Shown: piece by piece, positions 37,308-48,162 of the stretch
Layout of the letters: each line of letters begins with the position of its first letter
Position numbering within the stretch: the stretch's first letter is position 1
NCBI GenBank assembly: GCA_023484105.1
Contig: JAMDBD010000009.1
Location: 62,001 to 126,000, forward strand
From: Thermoplasmatota archaeon
Lineage (GTDB): Archaea > Thermoplasmatota > Thermoplasmata > Thermoplasmatales > Thermoplasmataceae
Length of the DNA: 64,000 nucleotides
Direction: 5' to 3'
Program-made: the position numbers and the translations under genes
Notes under the pieces: generated by a model
Database searches by the model: none
What the model was told of the DNA's origin: nothing
What the model saw: only the letters and a program-made list of their open reading frames with translations

Positions 37308-37943
37308 TCAGATCTTGAGTTTTAATTTTTTGATCCTGCTCTCCACCTCATCTTCCGAGAGCTGGCGGAAGCCGGTTTTACCGTCTATTGTGGCAACGTC
37401 TATCATTCCGCCCGATGCAGAATCCCGCTGCTTTGCAGCCGATATGGCTCTGATCACGAGATCTATACCATCCTCTACTGAGATGTCTCTGGAGTACTGG
37501 CTTTCAAGAACGCCGTATACGAAAGGGGATCCTGAGCCCGTGCTTGCGTAGATGTCCTCAACGCTTCCACCAGCAGCATCCACACTGAAAATGTGAGGAG
37601 CAGTGTCATACCCTCCCACAAGAAGCTGCACCATATACGGATAGAACTTTGTCTGATTCATTATATTGGAAAGGAGTACTGATGCTGCTTCCACTGGCAT
37701 TCCGACCTTTCTCTGAAGTCTGAAAAGCTGGAGCTCAGCCTGCATATACCTGACCAGAACCTGCGCATCACCAACAAGCCCCGCTATTGTCATGGCTATA
37801 TGATCGTCGAGCTGGTGCAGTTTTTTCCCGTCCTTGTGAGCGATGAAGTTTTCCATCGTCACCCTTCTCTCTGTAGCCATGATCACCGTATCCTTTGCTG
37901 TAATTGCAACCGTGGTGGTTCCAGTGTGTAATTCATTAGTCAT
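37308..37943 (-). CDS. psmB: proteasome beta subunit
   Basis: A 211-residue 20S proteasome catalytic subunit. An eight-residue propeptide ends HTG, so processing between Gly8 and Thr9 exposes the Thr nucleophile in TTTVAI. The sequence [46 protein letters not shown] and [14 protein letters not shown] is very close to the well-studied Thermoplasma protein as I recall it. It degrades unfolded proteins delivered by ATPases such as VAT, encoded divergently about 150 bp away. The alpha subunit is not in this window. Confidence 0.96.
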   Translation of the reverse strand: MTNELHTGTTTVAITAKDTVIMATERRVTMENFIAHKDGKKLHQLDDHIAMTIAGLVGDAQVLVRYMQAELQLFRLQRKVGMPVEAASVLLSNIMNQTKFYPYMVQLLVGGYDTAPHIFSVDAAGGSVEDIYASTGSGSPFVYGVLESQYSRDISVEDGIDLVIRAISAAKQRDSASGGMIDVATIDGKTGFRQLSEDEVESRIKKLKLKI

Positions 37944-38060
37944 ATGTTCTCACATCCTGCAAAATCTATGAGTTAATTATGTTTCCGTATTTATTATTGC
38001 CGTAATTTATCGGATATCTGCTGTATGCCATGACATCAGATGTCAACTCTGCTGAAATAT

Positions 38061-38070
38061 CTTAAAATAC
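38061..38070 (+). promoter_or_regulatory. TATA element for the VAT gene
   Basis: CTTAAAATAC is centred 26 nt before ATG 38092, fitting a leaderless transcript. Confidence 0.5.
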
Positions 38071-38091
38071 CTTCGAGATATAATAAGGAAT

Positions 38092-40329
38092 ATGAACATA
38101 GGAGAAGCTATCACACTTAAGGTTGCAGAGGCAAATTCAACTGACCCAGGAATGTCAAGAGTGAGGCTTGATGAAACTTCAAGAATCTCTCTCGGCGCTG
38201 AAATTGGAGACGTCGTTGAGATCGAAAAAGCAAAGAAGACTGTCGGCAGGGTTTTCAGGGCAAGGCCTGAAGACGAAAACCGTGGAATAGTGAGAATAGA
38301 TGCAGTGATGAGGAATAACTGCGGTGCATCCATAGGAGATAAGGTAAAGATCAGAAGGGTGACGGTCGAGGATGCAAAACGGATAACACTTGCCCCAATA
38401 ATAAGAAAGGATCAGAGGCTCAAGTTCGGGGAGGGCATCGAGGAATTTGTTCAGAAGGCTCTCATAAGGAGGCCGATGATAGAGGGGGACAACATCAGTG
38501 TTCCGGGGCTCACCCTTGCAGGTCATTCTGGACTGCTTTTCAAGGTCGTTAAGACTCTTCCGACTAAGATACCAATAGAGGTGGGAGAGCAGACAAGAAT
38601 TGAGATCAGAGAAGAGCCTGTATCTGACCTTCTTGAAGACGTAAACAGGATAAGCTATGAGGATATCGGAGGTCTATCCGAGCAGCTCAGCAAGGTGAGG
38701 GAGATCATAGAGCTTCCGCTGAAGCATCCGGAACTCTTTGAGAGGCTCGGGATTCATCCTCCGAAAGGGGTTCTTCTTTACGGTCCCCCTGGAACCGGAA
38801 AGACCCTGATAGCCAGAGCTGTGGCCAATGAAAGCGGAGCTAACTTTATTTCTATCAATGGTCCTGAAATAATGAGCAAGTATTACGGGCAAAGCGAGCA
38901 GAAATTGCGGGAGATATTCGTAAAGGCTGAGGAAAATGAGCCATCCATCATATTTATTGATGAAATAGATTCGATAGCACCAAAAAGGGAGGAGGTACAG
39001 GGAGAGGTTGAAAGAAGGGTCGTTGCCCAGCTCCTCACACTGATGGATGGACTCAAGGAAAGGAGACATGTAATCGTTATAGGGGCAACCAACAGGATCG
39101 ACGCCGTCGATCCAGCACTGAGAAGACCTGGCAGATTTGACAGGGAGGTCAATATAGGTGTACCTTCAAAGGAGGGGAGAAAGGAGATACTTGCCATTCA
39201 CACAAGAGGTATGCCAATGGGCATGGACGAGGCCAGAAAATCAAAGTTTCTCGATGAGATCGCCGATCTCACTTACGGTTTTGTTGGCGCCGATCTGGCC
39301 GCACTCGCAAGGGAATCAGCCATGAATGCTCTGAGGAGATATCTCCCGGAGATTGATCTTGATAAGCCCATTCCCGCTGAAATTCTGGAAAAGATGGCAG
39401 TCAAGGAGGAGGACTTCAAGGAGGCCCTCAAATCCATAGAACCAAGCAGCCTGAGAGAGGTCACTGCTGAAATTCCAAATGTCAAATGGGAGGATATCGG
39501 GGGTCTTGAAACAGTCAAAAGCGAGCTCAGGGAGGCTGTTGAACTTCCTCTACTCAAGCCTGATACCTTCAAGAAGTTAGGAATAAGGGCACCCAAGGGG
39601 TTCGTCCTTTACGGCCCTCCAGGAGTCGGGAAGACAATGCTGGCCAAGGCTGTTGCAAGCGAGAGCAATGCTAACTTCATATCCGTTAAGGGCCCAGAAG
39701 TCCTCAGCAAGTGGGTGGGAGAGAGTGAGAAGGCTGTCAGGGAGATCTTCAAGAAGGCCAAGCAGGTTGCGCCGTGCATAGTGTTCCTTGACGAGATCGA
39801 TGCAATTGCCCCAAGAAGGGGGAGTTATGGAGACTCCGGCGTTACCGAGAGAATAGTTAACCAGCTTCTCACTTCGCTTGATGGGATTGAGGTCCTTCAG
39901 GGTGTTGTTGTCATAGCGGCAACTAACAGACCTGACCTTATGGACAGTGCACTGCTGCGTGCGGGAAGATTTGACAAGCTGATATACATACCAGCGCCGG
40001 ATCTTGACGGGAGGAAGAAGATACTCCAGGTCCATACGAAGAAGATGCCCCTTGCAAAGGACGTTGATCTCGATGAGATAGCTGAGCAGACAGAGGGATA
40101 TGTTGGTGCTGATCTGGAAAACCTCTGCAGGGAGGCAGGGATGATTGCGTACAGAAAGAATCCGGACGCGTCAGAGGTGACACAGGACGACTTTATGAAG
40201 GCCCTGAAGAGCATCAAGCCTTCCGTGGATGACGAGGTGCTGAAGTTCTACAGATCCATATCCGAGAACATAGGAAAGTCCATAAGGGAGAAAAAGAAAT
40301 CAGAGGCGGAACTGGGACTCTATCAGTGA
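38092..40329 (+). CDS. vat: VAT/Cdc48 AAA ATPase
   Basis: A 745-residue double-ring AAA+ unfoldase. The N-domain (about 1-185, with [18 protein letters not shown]-like and [14 protein letters not shown]) is followed by D1 with Walker A GPPGTGKT near 230 and [15 protein letters not shown], and D2 with GPPGVGKT near 507 and [15 protein letters not shown]. Both Walker B glutamates and the arginine-finger regions ([17 protein letters not shown]) are present. The length equals that of Thermoplasma VAT. It unfolds substrates for the 20S proteasome, whose beta subunit lies divergently upstream. Confidence 0.96.
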   Translation: MNIGEAITLKVAEANSTDPGMSRVRLDETSRISLGAEIGDVVEIEKAKKTVGRVFRARPEDENRGIVRIDAVMRNNCGASIGDKVKIRRVTVEDAKRITLAPIIRKDQRLKFGEGIEEFVQKALIRRPMIEGDNISVPGLTLAGHSGLLFKVVKTLPTKIPIEVGEQTRIEIREEPVSDLLEDVNRISYEDIGGLSEQLSKVREIIELPLKHPELFERLGIHPPKGVLLYGPPGTGKTLIARAVANESGANFISINGPEIMSKYYGQSEQKLREIFVKAEENEPSIIFIDEIDSIAPKREEVQGEVERRVVAQLLTLMDGLKERRHVIVIGATNRIDAVDPALRRPGRFDREVNIGVPSKEGRKEILAIHTRGMPMGMDEARKSKFLDEIADLTYGFVGADLAALARESAMNALRRYLPEIDLDKPIPAEILEKMAVKEEDFKEALKSIEPSSLREVTAEIPNVKWEDIGGLETVKSELREAVELPLLKPDTFKKLGIRAPKGFVLYGPPGVGKTMLAKAVASESNANFISVKGPEVLSKWVGESEKAVREIFKKAKQVAPCIVFLDEIDAIAPRRGSYGDSGVTERIVNQLLTSLDGIEVLQGVVVIAATNRPDLMDSALLRAGRFDKLIYIPAPDLDGRKKILQVHTKKMPLAKDVDLDEIAEQTEGYVGADLENLCREAGMIAYRKNPDASEVTQDDFMKALKSIKPSVDDEVLKFYRSISENIGKSIREKKKSEAELGLYQ

Positions 40330-40353
40330 CTATATATAACCAGTTCCCATTTT

Positions 40354-40617
40354 ATGCCGATGGCTTCAAGCAACAGAAAGTTTCTGACAGACATTATAGG
40401 GATGCAGGTTGTTTCCACCAACGGCGACCTGATAGGCAAACTCTCAAACGTTGTAGTTGACAGTGAACGCGGCCAGATATTGAGCATTCTTGTCCAGCCG
40501 GACAGGGAGACTGTTAACAAATCCTTTCAGCGTGACAAGGACGGCCTTTACAATATACCGGTCACAATGCTTGCCTCTATCGAGGACTATGTGGTCATAG
40601 ATTCAAAGAAACAGTGA
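40354..40617 (+). CDS. PRC-barrel domain protein
   Basis: An 87-residue single PRC-barrel protein (KFLTDIIGMQVVSTNGDLIG then LSNVVVDSERGQI). The small beta-barrel is found in RimM and photosynthetic reaction-centre H subunits and in many stand-alone archaeal proteins of unknown role, possibly RNA- or protein-binding. It lies 24 bp after vat, but a strong CTATATATAAC at 40330-40340 could give it a separate promoter. In that case the second ATG at 40360 is the better leaderless start. Confidence 0.82.
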   Translation: MPMASSNRKFLTDIIGMQVVSTNGDLIGKLSNVVVDSERGQILSILVQPDRETVNKSFQRDKDGLYNIPVTMLASIEDYVVIDSKKQ

Positions 40618-40665
40618 TCTGTTAAGAGAATCCATCTTGTCCGCAGAAAAATCAGAGTATCCAGA

Positions 40666-41904
40666 TCAGTAAGGGCTGGCTTCATTTGAATAGCGCAGTA
40701 TCGCAGCCATACCGCCAAAAGCCTTCTTGAGAAGCTGTCCCTCTTCGCTCTCTTCTGAGATGAACTCGACCTTGGCACTGCCGGCATCTGCCAGCCTGTA
40801 GAACACCTCTACAATATCCTCTTCAACCAACTCAGGAAGTTGTGATCCGCAACTGGGGCATGCAGGCTGAGCAGGTTTTTCCCTGAAATAGCCACTTTTT
40901 CCGCATACAGGACATGTATAGGTGAACACCTTTCTGTCCAGGCCTTCCGATATCAGCAGTATGGAAACCTTCTTGTCCTGCAGGGCCTTTAAAATGGAAT
41001 CCTCACCGTACGCTGCCAGTCCGTTTTCAGCCTTTCTGACCTCCGTAAGAAATTTGTTGATAAGATCCTTCTCCCTTGCTATCTCCAGATCCTTCATAGT
41101 CTCGGAAGCTTTTTCAACAAGTTCCCTGAGACCAGTTTCGTCCGTGTACCCTATGTCGAATGGAGTGGCAACCTTTTCCTTGATTTCGTTCCTTAGATAA
41201 TCCCTTTCAAGGAAGAATTCCTTTGTCGCTCCTGGGCCACCTAAAAATACGGCCTTCATCTCCCTTATCCTGGGCATGAAGCTATCATTGATTATGTTGC
41301 CTACCTTTTTGAAGAACTCGTGGGCTGCTATTTCAATGAGTCTTTCATATCGTCGTGAAGACTGCCCACCCTGATGATGCTTGCTTGGAACAAGAGACTG
41401 TTCATTGGCAATAGTGATAATGTTTGTGCCGTTTAGAAGGCCCACGGTAGCCTCCTTTCTATCTATCACTATCAGCCCGAAAAGCTCCTTCGCATCAAGC
41501 TGAGACTTCAGTATTTCAGTATGAAAAACCGAATCACACTTGTACATGAAGGTGGATATGGGTTCAGGAGGTTCTATGATCTTGGTGTACATGTCGGTCT
41601 GATCCCCTCTTGTCGCCACATGCCCCACGAAGAGAACAAGGCCGGTTGGCGGGGGAGACTTGAAATATTTGAGCCTCGACATTATGGATTCTATTGCTGA
41701 AAGTACATTCTTCCTCGTAGATTTTGACTTTATGTTGGATGATGTGGAATATTCCTCCCTCAGGTACTGTATCACGTCGTAGATCTGCTTGTTAGGTGGC
41801 ACATAAAGAGAGATGAGTTCGGTCCCATTTCCTTTCAGGCTCTCAATCTCCTGAAGAGCCTTCCTGAACTCATACCTGCGAAGCTGTATATCGTCCTGGG
41901 GCAT
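40666..41904 (-). CDS. prf1: peptide chain release factor aRF1
   Basis: A 412-residue class I release factor that decodes all three stop codons. NIKS (57-60) in the N-domain reads the codon; GGQ (179-181, in [10 protein letters not shown]) triggers peptide release. The C-terminal domain contains two CxxC pairs (CPVCGKSG and CPSCGSQ), a zinc-ribbon insertion typical of the archaeal protein. The gene is divergent from pyrH with only 44 bp between start codons, and both promoters overlap in that gap. Confidence 0.95.
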   Translation of the reverse strand: MPQDDIQLRRYEFRKALQEIESLKGNGTELISLYVPPNKQIYDVIQYLREEYSTSSNIKSKSTRKNVLSAIESIMSRLKYFKSPPPTGLVLFVGHVATRGDQTDMYTKIIEPPEPISTFMYKCDSVFHTEILKSQLDAKELFGLIVIDRKEATVGLLNGTNIITIANEQSLVPSKHHQGGQSSRRYERLIEIAAHEFFKKVGNIINDSFMPRIREMKAVFLGGPGATKEFFLERDYLRNEIKEKVATPFDIGYTDETGLRELVEKASETMKDLEIAREKDLINKFLTEVRKAENGLAAYGEDSILKALQDKKVSILLISEGLDRKVFTYTCPVCGKSGYFREKPAQPACPSCGSQLPELVEEDIVEVFYRLADAGSAKVEFISEESEEGQLLKKAFGGMAAILRYSNEASPY

Positions 41905-41916
41905 TGCGATAGAAAG

Positions 41917-41935
41917 TTTATAATCATATTTAATG
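41917..41935. promoter_or_regulatory. overlapping divergent TATA elements (prf1/pyrH)
   Basis: The gap holds TTTATAATC, about 27 nt before the pyrH ATG (41949). On the other strand CATTAAATATG lies about 27 nt before the prf1 ATG (41904). The two elements overlap head to head, so polymerase binding for one gene should exclude or influence the other. Confidence 0.5.
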
Positions 41936-41948
41936 TTGATCTGCCAAG

Positions 41949-42626
41949 ATGAAGGTTTTTGTAATATCTCTGGGAGGATCTGTCGTGACAGAAGATCCCC
42001 TTGACATGAAATTTATCGGGACGTTTGGAAGGATGATTAGCTCTATGCCAAAGGATCTGAAGTTCGGAATAGTAATAGGGGGCGGAAAGTTAGCAAGATC
42101 CTACATCAAAGCTCTTAGAGAAAGCGGGGTGAATGAGAACATTCTTGATGAGGTTGGAATAAATGCTACCAGGATGAATGCCCTTGCGGTGTCAACGTTC
42201 ATAGAAGATTCAAACACGAAGATTCCCACCACTGTTAATGAAGCGGCAGAGATGATGCGTATCTACAGGTGTGTTGTGATGGGTGGAACAGAACCGGGAC
42301 ACACCACCGATACTGTCTCAGCGCTGCTCGCTGAAAGAACTGGTGCAAAGGTGCTGATAAATGGCACTTCAGTAACTGGAGTGTACGAAAGAGATCCAAG
42401 AAAATACAGGAATGCAAAGCAGATCAGGAAGCTCTCGTACGATGAGGCGATTAAGATGTCAATGGAAGGATCTCTGGGAGCCGGACCAAGCGTTTTCATG
42501 GATGTCACGTCGCTCGCAATAGCCAAGAGATCAGGCATACGCATAGAAGTAATCCATGGAAAGGATCTTGATCAGTATAGAAAGATAATCGCCGGGGAGG
42601 AACACACTGGTACCTCTATTTCTTAG
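41949..42626 (+). CDS. pyrH: uridylate kinase (UMP kinase)
   Basis: A 225-residue archaeal UMP kinase of the amino acid kinase fold, making UDP from UMP. Motifs are VISLGGSVV (N-terminal ATP loop), [24 protein letters not shown] and [20 protein letters not shown], followed by [15 protein letters not shown]. The leaderless start at 41949 is supported by a TATA 27 nt upstream. Its last 11 bp overlap the 3' end of convergent ileS. Confidence 0.94.
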   Translation: MKVFVISLGGSVVTEDPLDMKFIGTFGRMISSMPKDLKFGIVIGGGKLARSYIKALRESGVNENILDEVGINATRMNALAVSTFIEDSNTKIPTTVNEAAEMMRIYRCVVMGGTEPGHTTDTVSALLAERTGAKVLINGTSVTGVYERDPRKYRNAKQIRKLSYDEAIKMSMEGSLGAGPSVFMDVTSLAIAKRSGIRIEVIHGKDLDQYRKIIAGEEHTGTSIS

Positions 42627-45600
42627 TATCCGCCCTGGTGAGTGATATGTCCATAATAAGGCCATCTATATCCCACTCCTTAACATGGCCAGTTTTGGCA
42701 TTACCCTTTTTGAATTCCAGGCACAGGGTCTGGGACTTTATGTAATCCTTCTGATTCTCCAGAGCCTTATCCACATCACCGTACTCTGATGCGTTTTCCC
42801 TGACCATGTATTCTGCCAGAATTTTCTCGTCGTAGTTCAGCCGCATTTCCTTGCGCATAACCTGAATTCTCCTTACCACCTCACGGGCCAGCGCCTCTTC
42901 CTGAAGAGATCTGTCCTTTTCCAGACTGATAAAAATCTCCATGTCTTCAGGTCCTGCCTCCATGATGAAATTGTCAGACACCTTGTAACTTATTGTCAGA
43001 AATTCAGGTTTGATTTCAATGTCGCTACTTCTGACAGCTTCACCCGATGCTATCTTCTTAATCTGGATGTCAGTAAGTTCGCTGGCTGCTGATGACAGTT
43101 CCCTGACCCTTTCCTTCAGTACAGGGGCCGCAATCTGGTAGTTCACTTTAGCTGTAAGTAATACAGGTCTCTCATCCTTTGCAATTATCCTCACGTCTCT
43201 TGCATTCAGTTCTGGAAGAATTACGGAAATATCCTGATCTGTGATCCCGTCTGCGCATATCAGAATCTCCTTAACAGGGTGCCTCATCTTTATGTTCTTT
43301 CCCTGTCGTGCCCTTCTTGCCATTTCAAGTATGCGGATAACCCTCTCCATCCTTTTCTCAAGGCTTGCGTCTATCCGGTCTGGTTCAGCTTCCGGGTATC
43401 TTTCAGCATGGACACTTTCCTTATTTCTGCTAATTCTTGTGTATAGATAGTCAGAAAAAAATGGTGCCCATGGAGCAAGCATCCTGGAAATTCTGTCAAG
43501 TGCGTAGTACATTACTGAATAAGCACCCATTTTTTCAGGATCCATTCCATCCTTCCAGAAGAGATTCCTTGAAAGTCGCAGATAGAAATTTGAAAACTGA
43601 TCTATGAGGCTCTCGATTTCACCGAGGCCCTCGTGAAACATGTAACTGTCGCAAGAAGCCGTTACCTTCCCTATGCTGCTATTAACGCGCGAGAGTAGCC
43701 AGATATCAAGGTTTCTTAGACCTTCAGGAATGCCGGAATATGTAAATTCGTCCAGGTTTGCATTAGACGCAAAGAATGAATAGATATTCAGCAGAGTGTA
43801 AAGGCTCTTCCTCGATATTTCAAGTATCACCTTCCTGTCAAAGTTCCTGGGCTTCCACGGAGCTCCATGGGAGAGAAACATCCTCAGTTCATCTCCGCTG
43901 TATTCAGAAAGTGCTTCCATTGCCAGAACAGAATTTCCGCGGCTCTTGCTCATTTTCTTTCCTTCGCTGTCAAGGACAAATTCCATTGTTATACAGTTGC
44001 TGAATGCTGGCGCACCAAAAATTGCACTCTGGATAACGTGCATCACATAGAACCACCCTCGAGTCTGATCCATCCCCTCACTGACAAAATCCACTGGAAT
44101 TGACACATCCGGGCGGAATTCCTTTCTGGCAGGATATTCCAGGGCGGCAAACGGCACGCTTCCCGAGTCGAACCAGGTATCCATAACGTAAGGCTCTCTT
44201 GTCATCTGCTCACCGCACTCGGAGCATTCAAAGACTACCTGGTCTATGTGGGGTCTATGCAGATCTTCTAAATTAATTCCGGTGAGATCGAATATTTCTT
44301 TTCGCCGTGTAAGAATCCTAATATGGTTATTGTTGCATCGCCAGACTGGAAGCGGTGTACCCCAGTATCTGTTCCTTGACAGTGCCCAATCCTTAGCTTC
44401 AGCTATAAAATTTCCGAATCTTCCGTCTCTCAGATGCTGTGGAAACCAGTTTATCCTGAGGTTGTTCTCAGTGAGCTTTTCCCTCAGTTTTGAAACTGCC
44501 AGATACCAGGTGTCCAGTGGATAATAAAGTATTGGGGAATCACAACGGTAACAGAAAGGGTAGCTGTGCAGTATTTTCTCAGATTTGAGCAGTATTCTTT
44601 TTTCCTTAAGATACCTTATAATTTCCGGATCAGCCTCCTTCACCGGTTTTCCATACCAGGGCAGAGACCTGTCAGAGAATTTGCCAGATTCATCGACGGG
44701 TTTCAGCATCCTGACGCCCAACTTCTTCCCAACCTCAAAATCGTCCTGGCCGAATGCTGGAGCGATGTGAACAATACCTGTTCCATCATCTTTCCCTACA
44801 AAATCTGCACATATGACCTTCAGTGACCCCTCAGGCGCTTTCAAAAAAGGGATTATCTGGATATATTTTCTCCCCTCCAGTTCAGAGCCCCTCAGTTGCC
44901 TAATTTCACTGGCATCTTCACCAAGAACATTTGCGATTCTGTCCTTCATAAGATACAGTTTTTCGCCATTAAACTCAACGAGAGAGTATATTTCGTCTGG
45001 AGATACTGCAAGAAATTCATTTGAAGGAAGTGTCCATGGCGTAGTTGTCCATGCCAGAAAATATGCATCCTCGTCTGCGCACCGGAACTTGATATAAACG
45101 GACGGATCCTTAACATCCTTATAACCCTGTGAAAGTTCGTGAGATGCCAGCGGTGTTCCGCACCTTGGACAATATGGTACAATCTTGTAATCTTTGTAAA
45201 GCAGACCAAGTTCGTGAAACTGCTTGACTGCCCACCATACACTTTCCATAAATTCAGGAGACATGGTTACATATGGATTGTTGTGGTCGACAGAGTAGCC
45301 AAGAAGCCTGTCCATTCTCTGCCACTCCTCTATGTAAGTGAGAGCGCTTTCCCTGCAATAAGCGTTGAATCTGCCTATTCCTATTTCCTCTATCTTCTGT
45401 TTCTGGTTTATTTTGAAGTGCTTTTCAGCTTCTATCTCCACTCCAAGTCCATGGCAGTCCCACCCTGCGTTTCTCCTTGAGATCCGGAAGCCACGCATTG
45501 TTTTGTATCTCAGAACAGTATCCTTGATTGTTCTTGTCATCACATGGCCAACATGGGGCCTTCCGTTGGCTGTTGGAGGCCCTTCAAGAAACTTGAATTC

Positions 45601-45747
45601 CGGACCATCCGGGTTCGCGGTCATAATAATCCTTTCAAGGTCATTCTTTTCCCATTGACTGAGGACTCTCTCCTGTATTGTCCTCATAGTAAGATCGGAT
45701 TCCGGAACCTCATAATGCCTTGCTTCCATTGAGGGGAGGAAATCCAT
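42616..45747 (-). CDS. ileS: isoleucine-tRNA ligase
   Basis: A 1043-residue class I synthetase. The HIGH box appears as HVGH (65-68, in [10 protein letters not shown]), the KMSKS motif near 596-600 (KKMSKSRGN), and the CP1 editing domain contains TTPWTLPSN and [12 protein letters not shown]. Zinc-type cysteine pairs include YCPRCG and FECSECGEQ. The size and eukaryote-like C-terminal extension fit the archaeal form. A TATA, CCGTATAATCCC, lies 27 nt before ATG 45747; an inner ATG (45729) is also possible. Confidence 0.96.
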   Translation of the reverse strand: MDFLPSMEARHYEVPESDLTMRTIQERVLSQWEKNDLERIIMTANPDGPEFKFLEGPPTANGRPHVGHVMTRTIKDTVLRYKTMRGFRISRRNAGWDCHGLGVEIEAEKHFKINQKQKIEEIGIGRFNAYCRESALTYIEEWQRMDRLLGYSVDHNNPYVTMSPEFMESVWWAVKQFHELGLLYKDYKIVPYCPRCGTPLASHELSQGYKDVKDPSVYIKFRCADEDAYFLAWTTTPWTLPSNEFLAVSPDEIYSLVEFNGEKLYLMKDRIANVLGEDASEIRQLRGSELEGRKYIQIIPFLKAPEGSLKVICADFVGKDDGTGIVHIAPAFGQDDFEVGKKLGVRMLKPVDESGKFSDRSLPWYGKPVKEADPEIIRYLKEKRILLKSEKILHSYPFCYRCDSPILYYPLDTWYLAVSKLREKLTENNLRINWFPQHLRDGRFGNFIAEAKDWALSRNRYWGTPLPVWRCNNNHIRILTRRKEIFDLTGINLEDLHRPHIDQVVFECSECGEQMTREPYVMDTWFDSGSVPFAALEYPARKEFRPDVSIPVDFVSEGMDQTRGWFYVMHVIQSAIFGAPAFSNCITMEFVLDSEGKKMSKSRGNSVLAMEALSEYSGDELRMFLSHGAPWKPRNFDRKVILEISRKSLYTLLNIYSFFASNANLDEFTYSGIPEGLRNLDIWLLSRVNSSIGKVTASCDSYMFHEGLGEIESLIDQFSNFYLRLSRNLFWKDGMDPEKMGAYSVMYYALDRISRMLAPWAPFFSDYLYTRISRNKESVHAERYPEAEPDRIDASLEKRMERVIRILEMARRARQGKNIKMRHPVKEILICADGITDQDISVILPELNARDVRIIAKDERPVLLTAKVNYQIAAPVLKERVRELSSAASELTDIQIKKIASGEAVRSSDIEIKPEFLTISYKVSDNFIMEAGPEDMEIFISLEKDRSLQEEALAREVVRRIQVMRKEMRLNYDEKILAEYMVRENASEYGDVDKALENQKDYIKSQTLCLEFKKGNAKTGHVKEWDIDGLIMDISLTRADTKK

Positions 45748-45846
45748 AGGGCGTATATAGTTTGCTGGGATTATACGGTATTAATGAAAGATTAATCGAT
45801 GAATTGACAATTTTTTAATGATGGTTTTATTTGAAATAAACCATCT

Positions 45847-46809
45847 TCATACGTATCTGTTTTTTGTGAAGTGCTCATACCCTTTTTTTTCAATCTTATG
45901 CCAGCGATCTTCTCTGAACAATATCGGGTCCCCATGATATAAATCACCGATAAAATGCACTTCAACGCCTGATTTTTTCATCTGCTCCCTGAACCCCTCA
46001 TAATCCTCATTGTTGACAGTGAACATGAGTTCATAGTCTCCACCGAAATTGCATGCCTCTATGACAGTATCTATGTCTGTGATATCAGCAGCCTTTTTTA
46101 TCCCACTGTAAACAGGTATGTCATCTCCCACAATTCTTGCCCCCAGACCAAAAGATTCCTTTATCTGCCAAATGGAAGAGAAAAGGCCATCAGAGAGATC
46201 GGTCATGAACTTTACCCCGCTGTCTGCCAGAATCTGTCCCTCTCTAACTCTGGGGACAAAATCAAGCATGAGCCTGATCGCATGGTTAATCCTGTACCCA
46301 GACCTATAAAGATGGTATCCAGTGACGCATTTTCCAAGTTTTCCAGTAATTCCTATGATCTGCCCTGCGGCGATTCCCGATCTCCTTATCACTTTATTTT
46401 TCAGCTGCCTGCCAAATATGGTACCGGCAAGTATCAGCTCCTTAGCCTCCTTCGTGTCGCCGCCCATGATGTACGAACCGAACTGGGAAAGCCTGCGTGA
46501 TGCACCCATGTATATTCCTTCAAGGGATTCCATTTCCGTATCTGGTGGAGCCAAAACATCAATCACCATTCCAATGGGTATACCACCCATGGCGGCAATG
46601 TCGCTGAGGTTGATCCCAGCAAGAAATTCACCGATAAGTTCATCTGGGGCACCTTCCGGAATATTGTTCTCCACTGATACAGAGTCTGAGGAGATCATAA
46701 TATAGTGCCGTCCTGATTCTATAAGAGCGCAATCTTCAGGCATTTCGTTATTCGCAAAGCGGTTGAGACGCCTGATAATCTCTCTTTCCCCAAGATCAGA
46801 AAGTTTCAT
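45847..46809 (-). CDS. thiL: thiamine-monophosphate kinase
   Basis: A 320-residue ThiL, converting thiamine phosphate to the diphosphate with ATP. Motifs are MISSDSVSVENNIP (metal-binding Asp), INLSDIAAMGG, YIMGGDTKEA and the C-terminal ACNFGGDYELMFTV. It has the PurM-like fold and family length. The upstream archaeosine radical SAM gene once ended 4 bp before this ATG. An insertion has moved that stop 143 bp away, so any translational coupling between them is lost. Confidence 0.93.
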   Translation of the reverse strand: MKLSDLGEREIIRRLNRFANNEMPEDCALIESGRHYIMISSDSVSVENNIPEGAPDELIGEFLAGINLSDIAAMGGIPIGMVIDVLAPPDTEMESLEGIYMGASRRLSQFGSYIMGGDTKEAKELILAGTIFGRQLKNKVIRRSGIAAGQIIGITGKLGKCVTGYHLYRSGYRINHAIRLMLDFVPRVREGQILADSGVKFMTDLSDGLFSSIWQIKESFGLGARIVGDDIPVYSGIKKAADITDIDTVIEACNFGGDYELMFTVNNEDYEGFREQMKKSGVEVHFIGDLYHGDPILFREDRWHKIEKKGYEHFTKNRYV

Positions 46810-46834
46810 GCTTTCACTCTGCAGCCGCCGAGAA

Positions 46835-46947
46835 TCCCTTCATATCTCTGAGTGCCAGGTTATAATCAAACTGCACGGGCAATAGATCCTCGCATTCTAT
46901 TTCATCATAATATTGGCTCAAATCGGCGTTTCTAACATATTCTGAGA
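46835..46947. repeat. 113-bp direct repeat, copy 1 (relict gene end)
   Basis: Identical to 46974-47086. Read on the minus strand it still encodes the ancestral 3' end of the radical SAM gene, running on to KGFSAAAE and a TGA at 46814-46816. It is no longer reached by translation. Confidence 0.95.
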
Positions 46948-46979
46948 ACCTTCTAAAATTGATAGTCAGCTGCTCCCTT
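46943..46979. repeat. 37-bp inverted repeat, left arm
   Basis: Perfect reverse complement of 47106-47142. It overlaps copy 1 of the direct repeat by 5 bp (TGAGA) and copy 2 by 6 bp (TCCCTT), which are the microhomologies at the two junctions. It supplies the new stop codon at 46953-46955. Confidence 0.95.
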
Positions 46980-48014
46980 CATATCTCTGAGTGCCAGGTT
47001 ATAATCAAACTGCACGGGCAATAGATCCTCGCATTCTATTTCATCATAATATTGGCTCAAATCGGCGTTTCTAACATATTCTGAGAGATCTCTGAAATCC
47101 TGTGTAAGGGAGCAGCTGACTATCAATTTTAGAAGGTTCTCATCACTGGAGCTGTTGTGCACACCTCTTTCCCTGTTTCCTCCAGTTGGATATGAAACCA
47201 CACTGAAACCTTTTTCGCTGGCCCAGAGAAGAATCCTTGCCAGAGACCAGAGTCTGGGGGGTCTGTAAAGCCCTCTCTTCCAAAGGTATTCCACGAGCGT
47301 GTTTTTCTGAATGTTCATGGGATTCACCGATATATCAGTGGAGTAAGGTGCAACGTCTGAGATTGATCGCTGGACATCGATGACAGATTCCGCTTCCGAT
47401 AGAAACGGTGGTTTCAGGAGAAGGTAACTCCTGACCTCGAATCCGTTATTTATGCAGGTCTTCGCCGCGCCTACAAACTTTGAGAACCCGGTTCCTTTGT
47501 TTATGGAATTTTTTATGATTTCGTCATTGGTGCTTTCCACACCTATGGCTATTCGTGTATTTATCTTCCGATTCTGGATTGGCTCCAGGTTTCTCTTTAC
47601 TATATACTCTGTGCGTGATTCGATAAGCAGTTTATCCACTCTGTCTTTAACAGAATCGTAAAAGTAGTCTCTAGCTTCAGCAGGAAATTCCATTGTATCA
47701 AGGAAGCTTCCGGAAGTGAAGATTTTCAGTATCATTGTATCGCCAAGATAATGAATAACACTGTCGATCTGTTTCATCAAATCCTCTGAAGTCACGGTGG
47801 ATGACACGTCGTTGAAGTAACCGCACATGCTGCAGGAGGAAAATCGGTACCATGAGCATCCTCTCGTCCTGAATATAGCGACAACAGTCTTTTCAGGGTG
47901 CCCACGTAGCCTATCCAATTCTGTCCATACAGAAACAGGCTTTGAGTTATCCGTCAAGCCACTATCTGATGGCATCAGCCTCTTCACGAATGCTGAAAGA
48001 TCTCTGTTAATCAT
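46953..48014 (-). CDS. archaeosine synthase radical SAM partner (RaSEA-like), altered C-terminus
   Basis: A 353-residue Fe-S enzyme of the COG1244 type, the likely partner of ArcS in converting preQ0-lysine-modified tRNA to archaeosine. The cysteine pattern RGCSWYRFSSCSMC (Cys53, Cys61, Cys64) is the CX7CX2C cluster of this family. The last residues KGAADYQF arise from an inverted duplication. The relict sequence downstream shows the ancestral end was KGFSAAAE with a stop at 46814. Only about six residues changed, so activity may be retained. It was once tightly linked to thiL. ArcS itself is not in the window. Confidence 0.82.
   Translation of the reverse strand: MINRDLSAFVKRLMPSDSGLTDNSKPVSVWTELDRLRGHPEKTVVAIFRTRGCSWYRFSSCSMCGYFNDVSSTVTSEDLMKQIDSVIHYLGDTMILKIFTSGSFLDTMEFPAEARDYFYDSVKDRVDKLLIESRTEYIVKRNLEPIQNRKINTRIAIGVESTNDEIIKNSINKGTGFSKFVGAAKTCINNGFEVRSYLLLKPPFLSEAESVIDVQRSISDVAPYSTDISVNPMNIQKNTLVEYLWKRGLYRPPRLWSLARILLWASEKGFSVVSYPTGGNRERGVHNSSSDENLLKLIVSCSLTQDFRDLSEYVRNADLSQYYDEIECEDLLPVQFDYNLALRDMKGAADYQF
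46974..47086. repeat. 113-bp direct repeat, copy 2
   Basis: Identical to 46835-46947. This copy is the translated one, joined upstream to the intact gene. Confidence 0.95.
47106..47142. repeat. 37-bp inverted repeat, right arm (source sequence)
   Basis: Internal coding sequence of the radical SAM gene (codons for SCSLTQ and flanks). It was copied in inverse orientation to 46943-46979. Confidence 0.95.
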
Positions 48015-48162
48015 TCAGAACATGAGCCAACGCAGGCTAAAAAAGTGATCGTAAACCGAAGATGTTAATACATGGAATGAAAATCACCAGGTTCATCGTT
48101 AGAAACATTTAAATTATATTCGTAATACACTAATAACATAATGTGCATACTAAGGTGAATTC

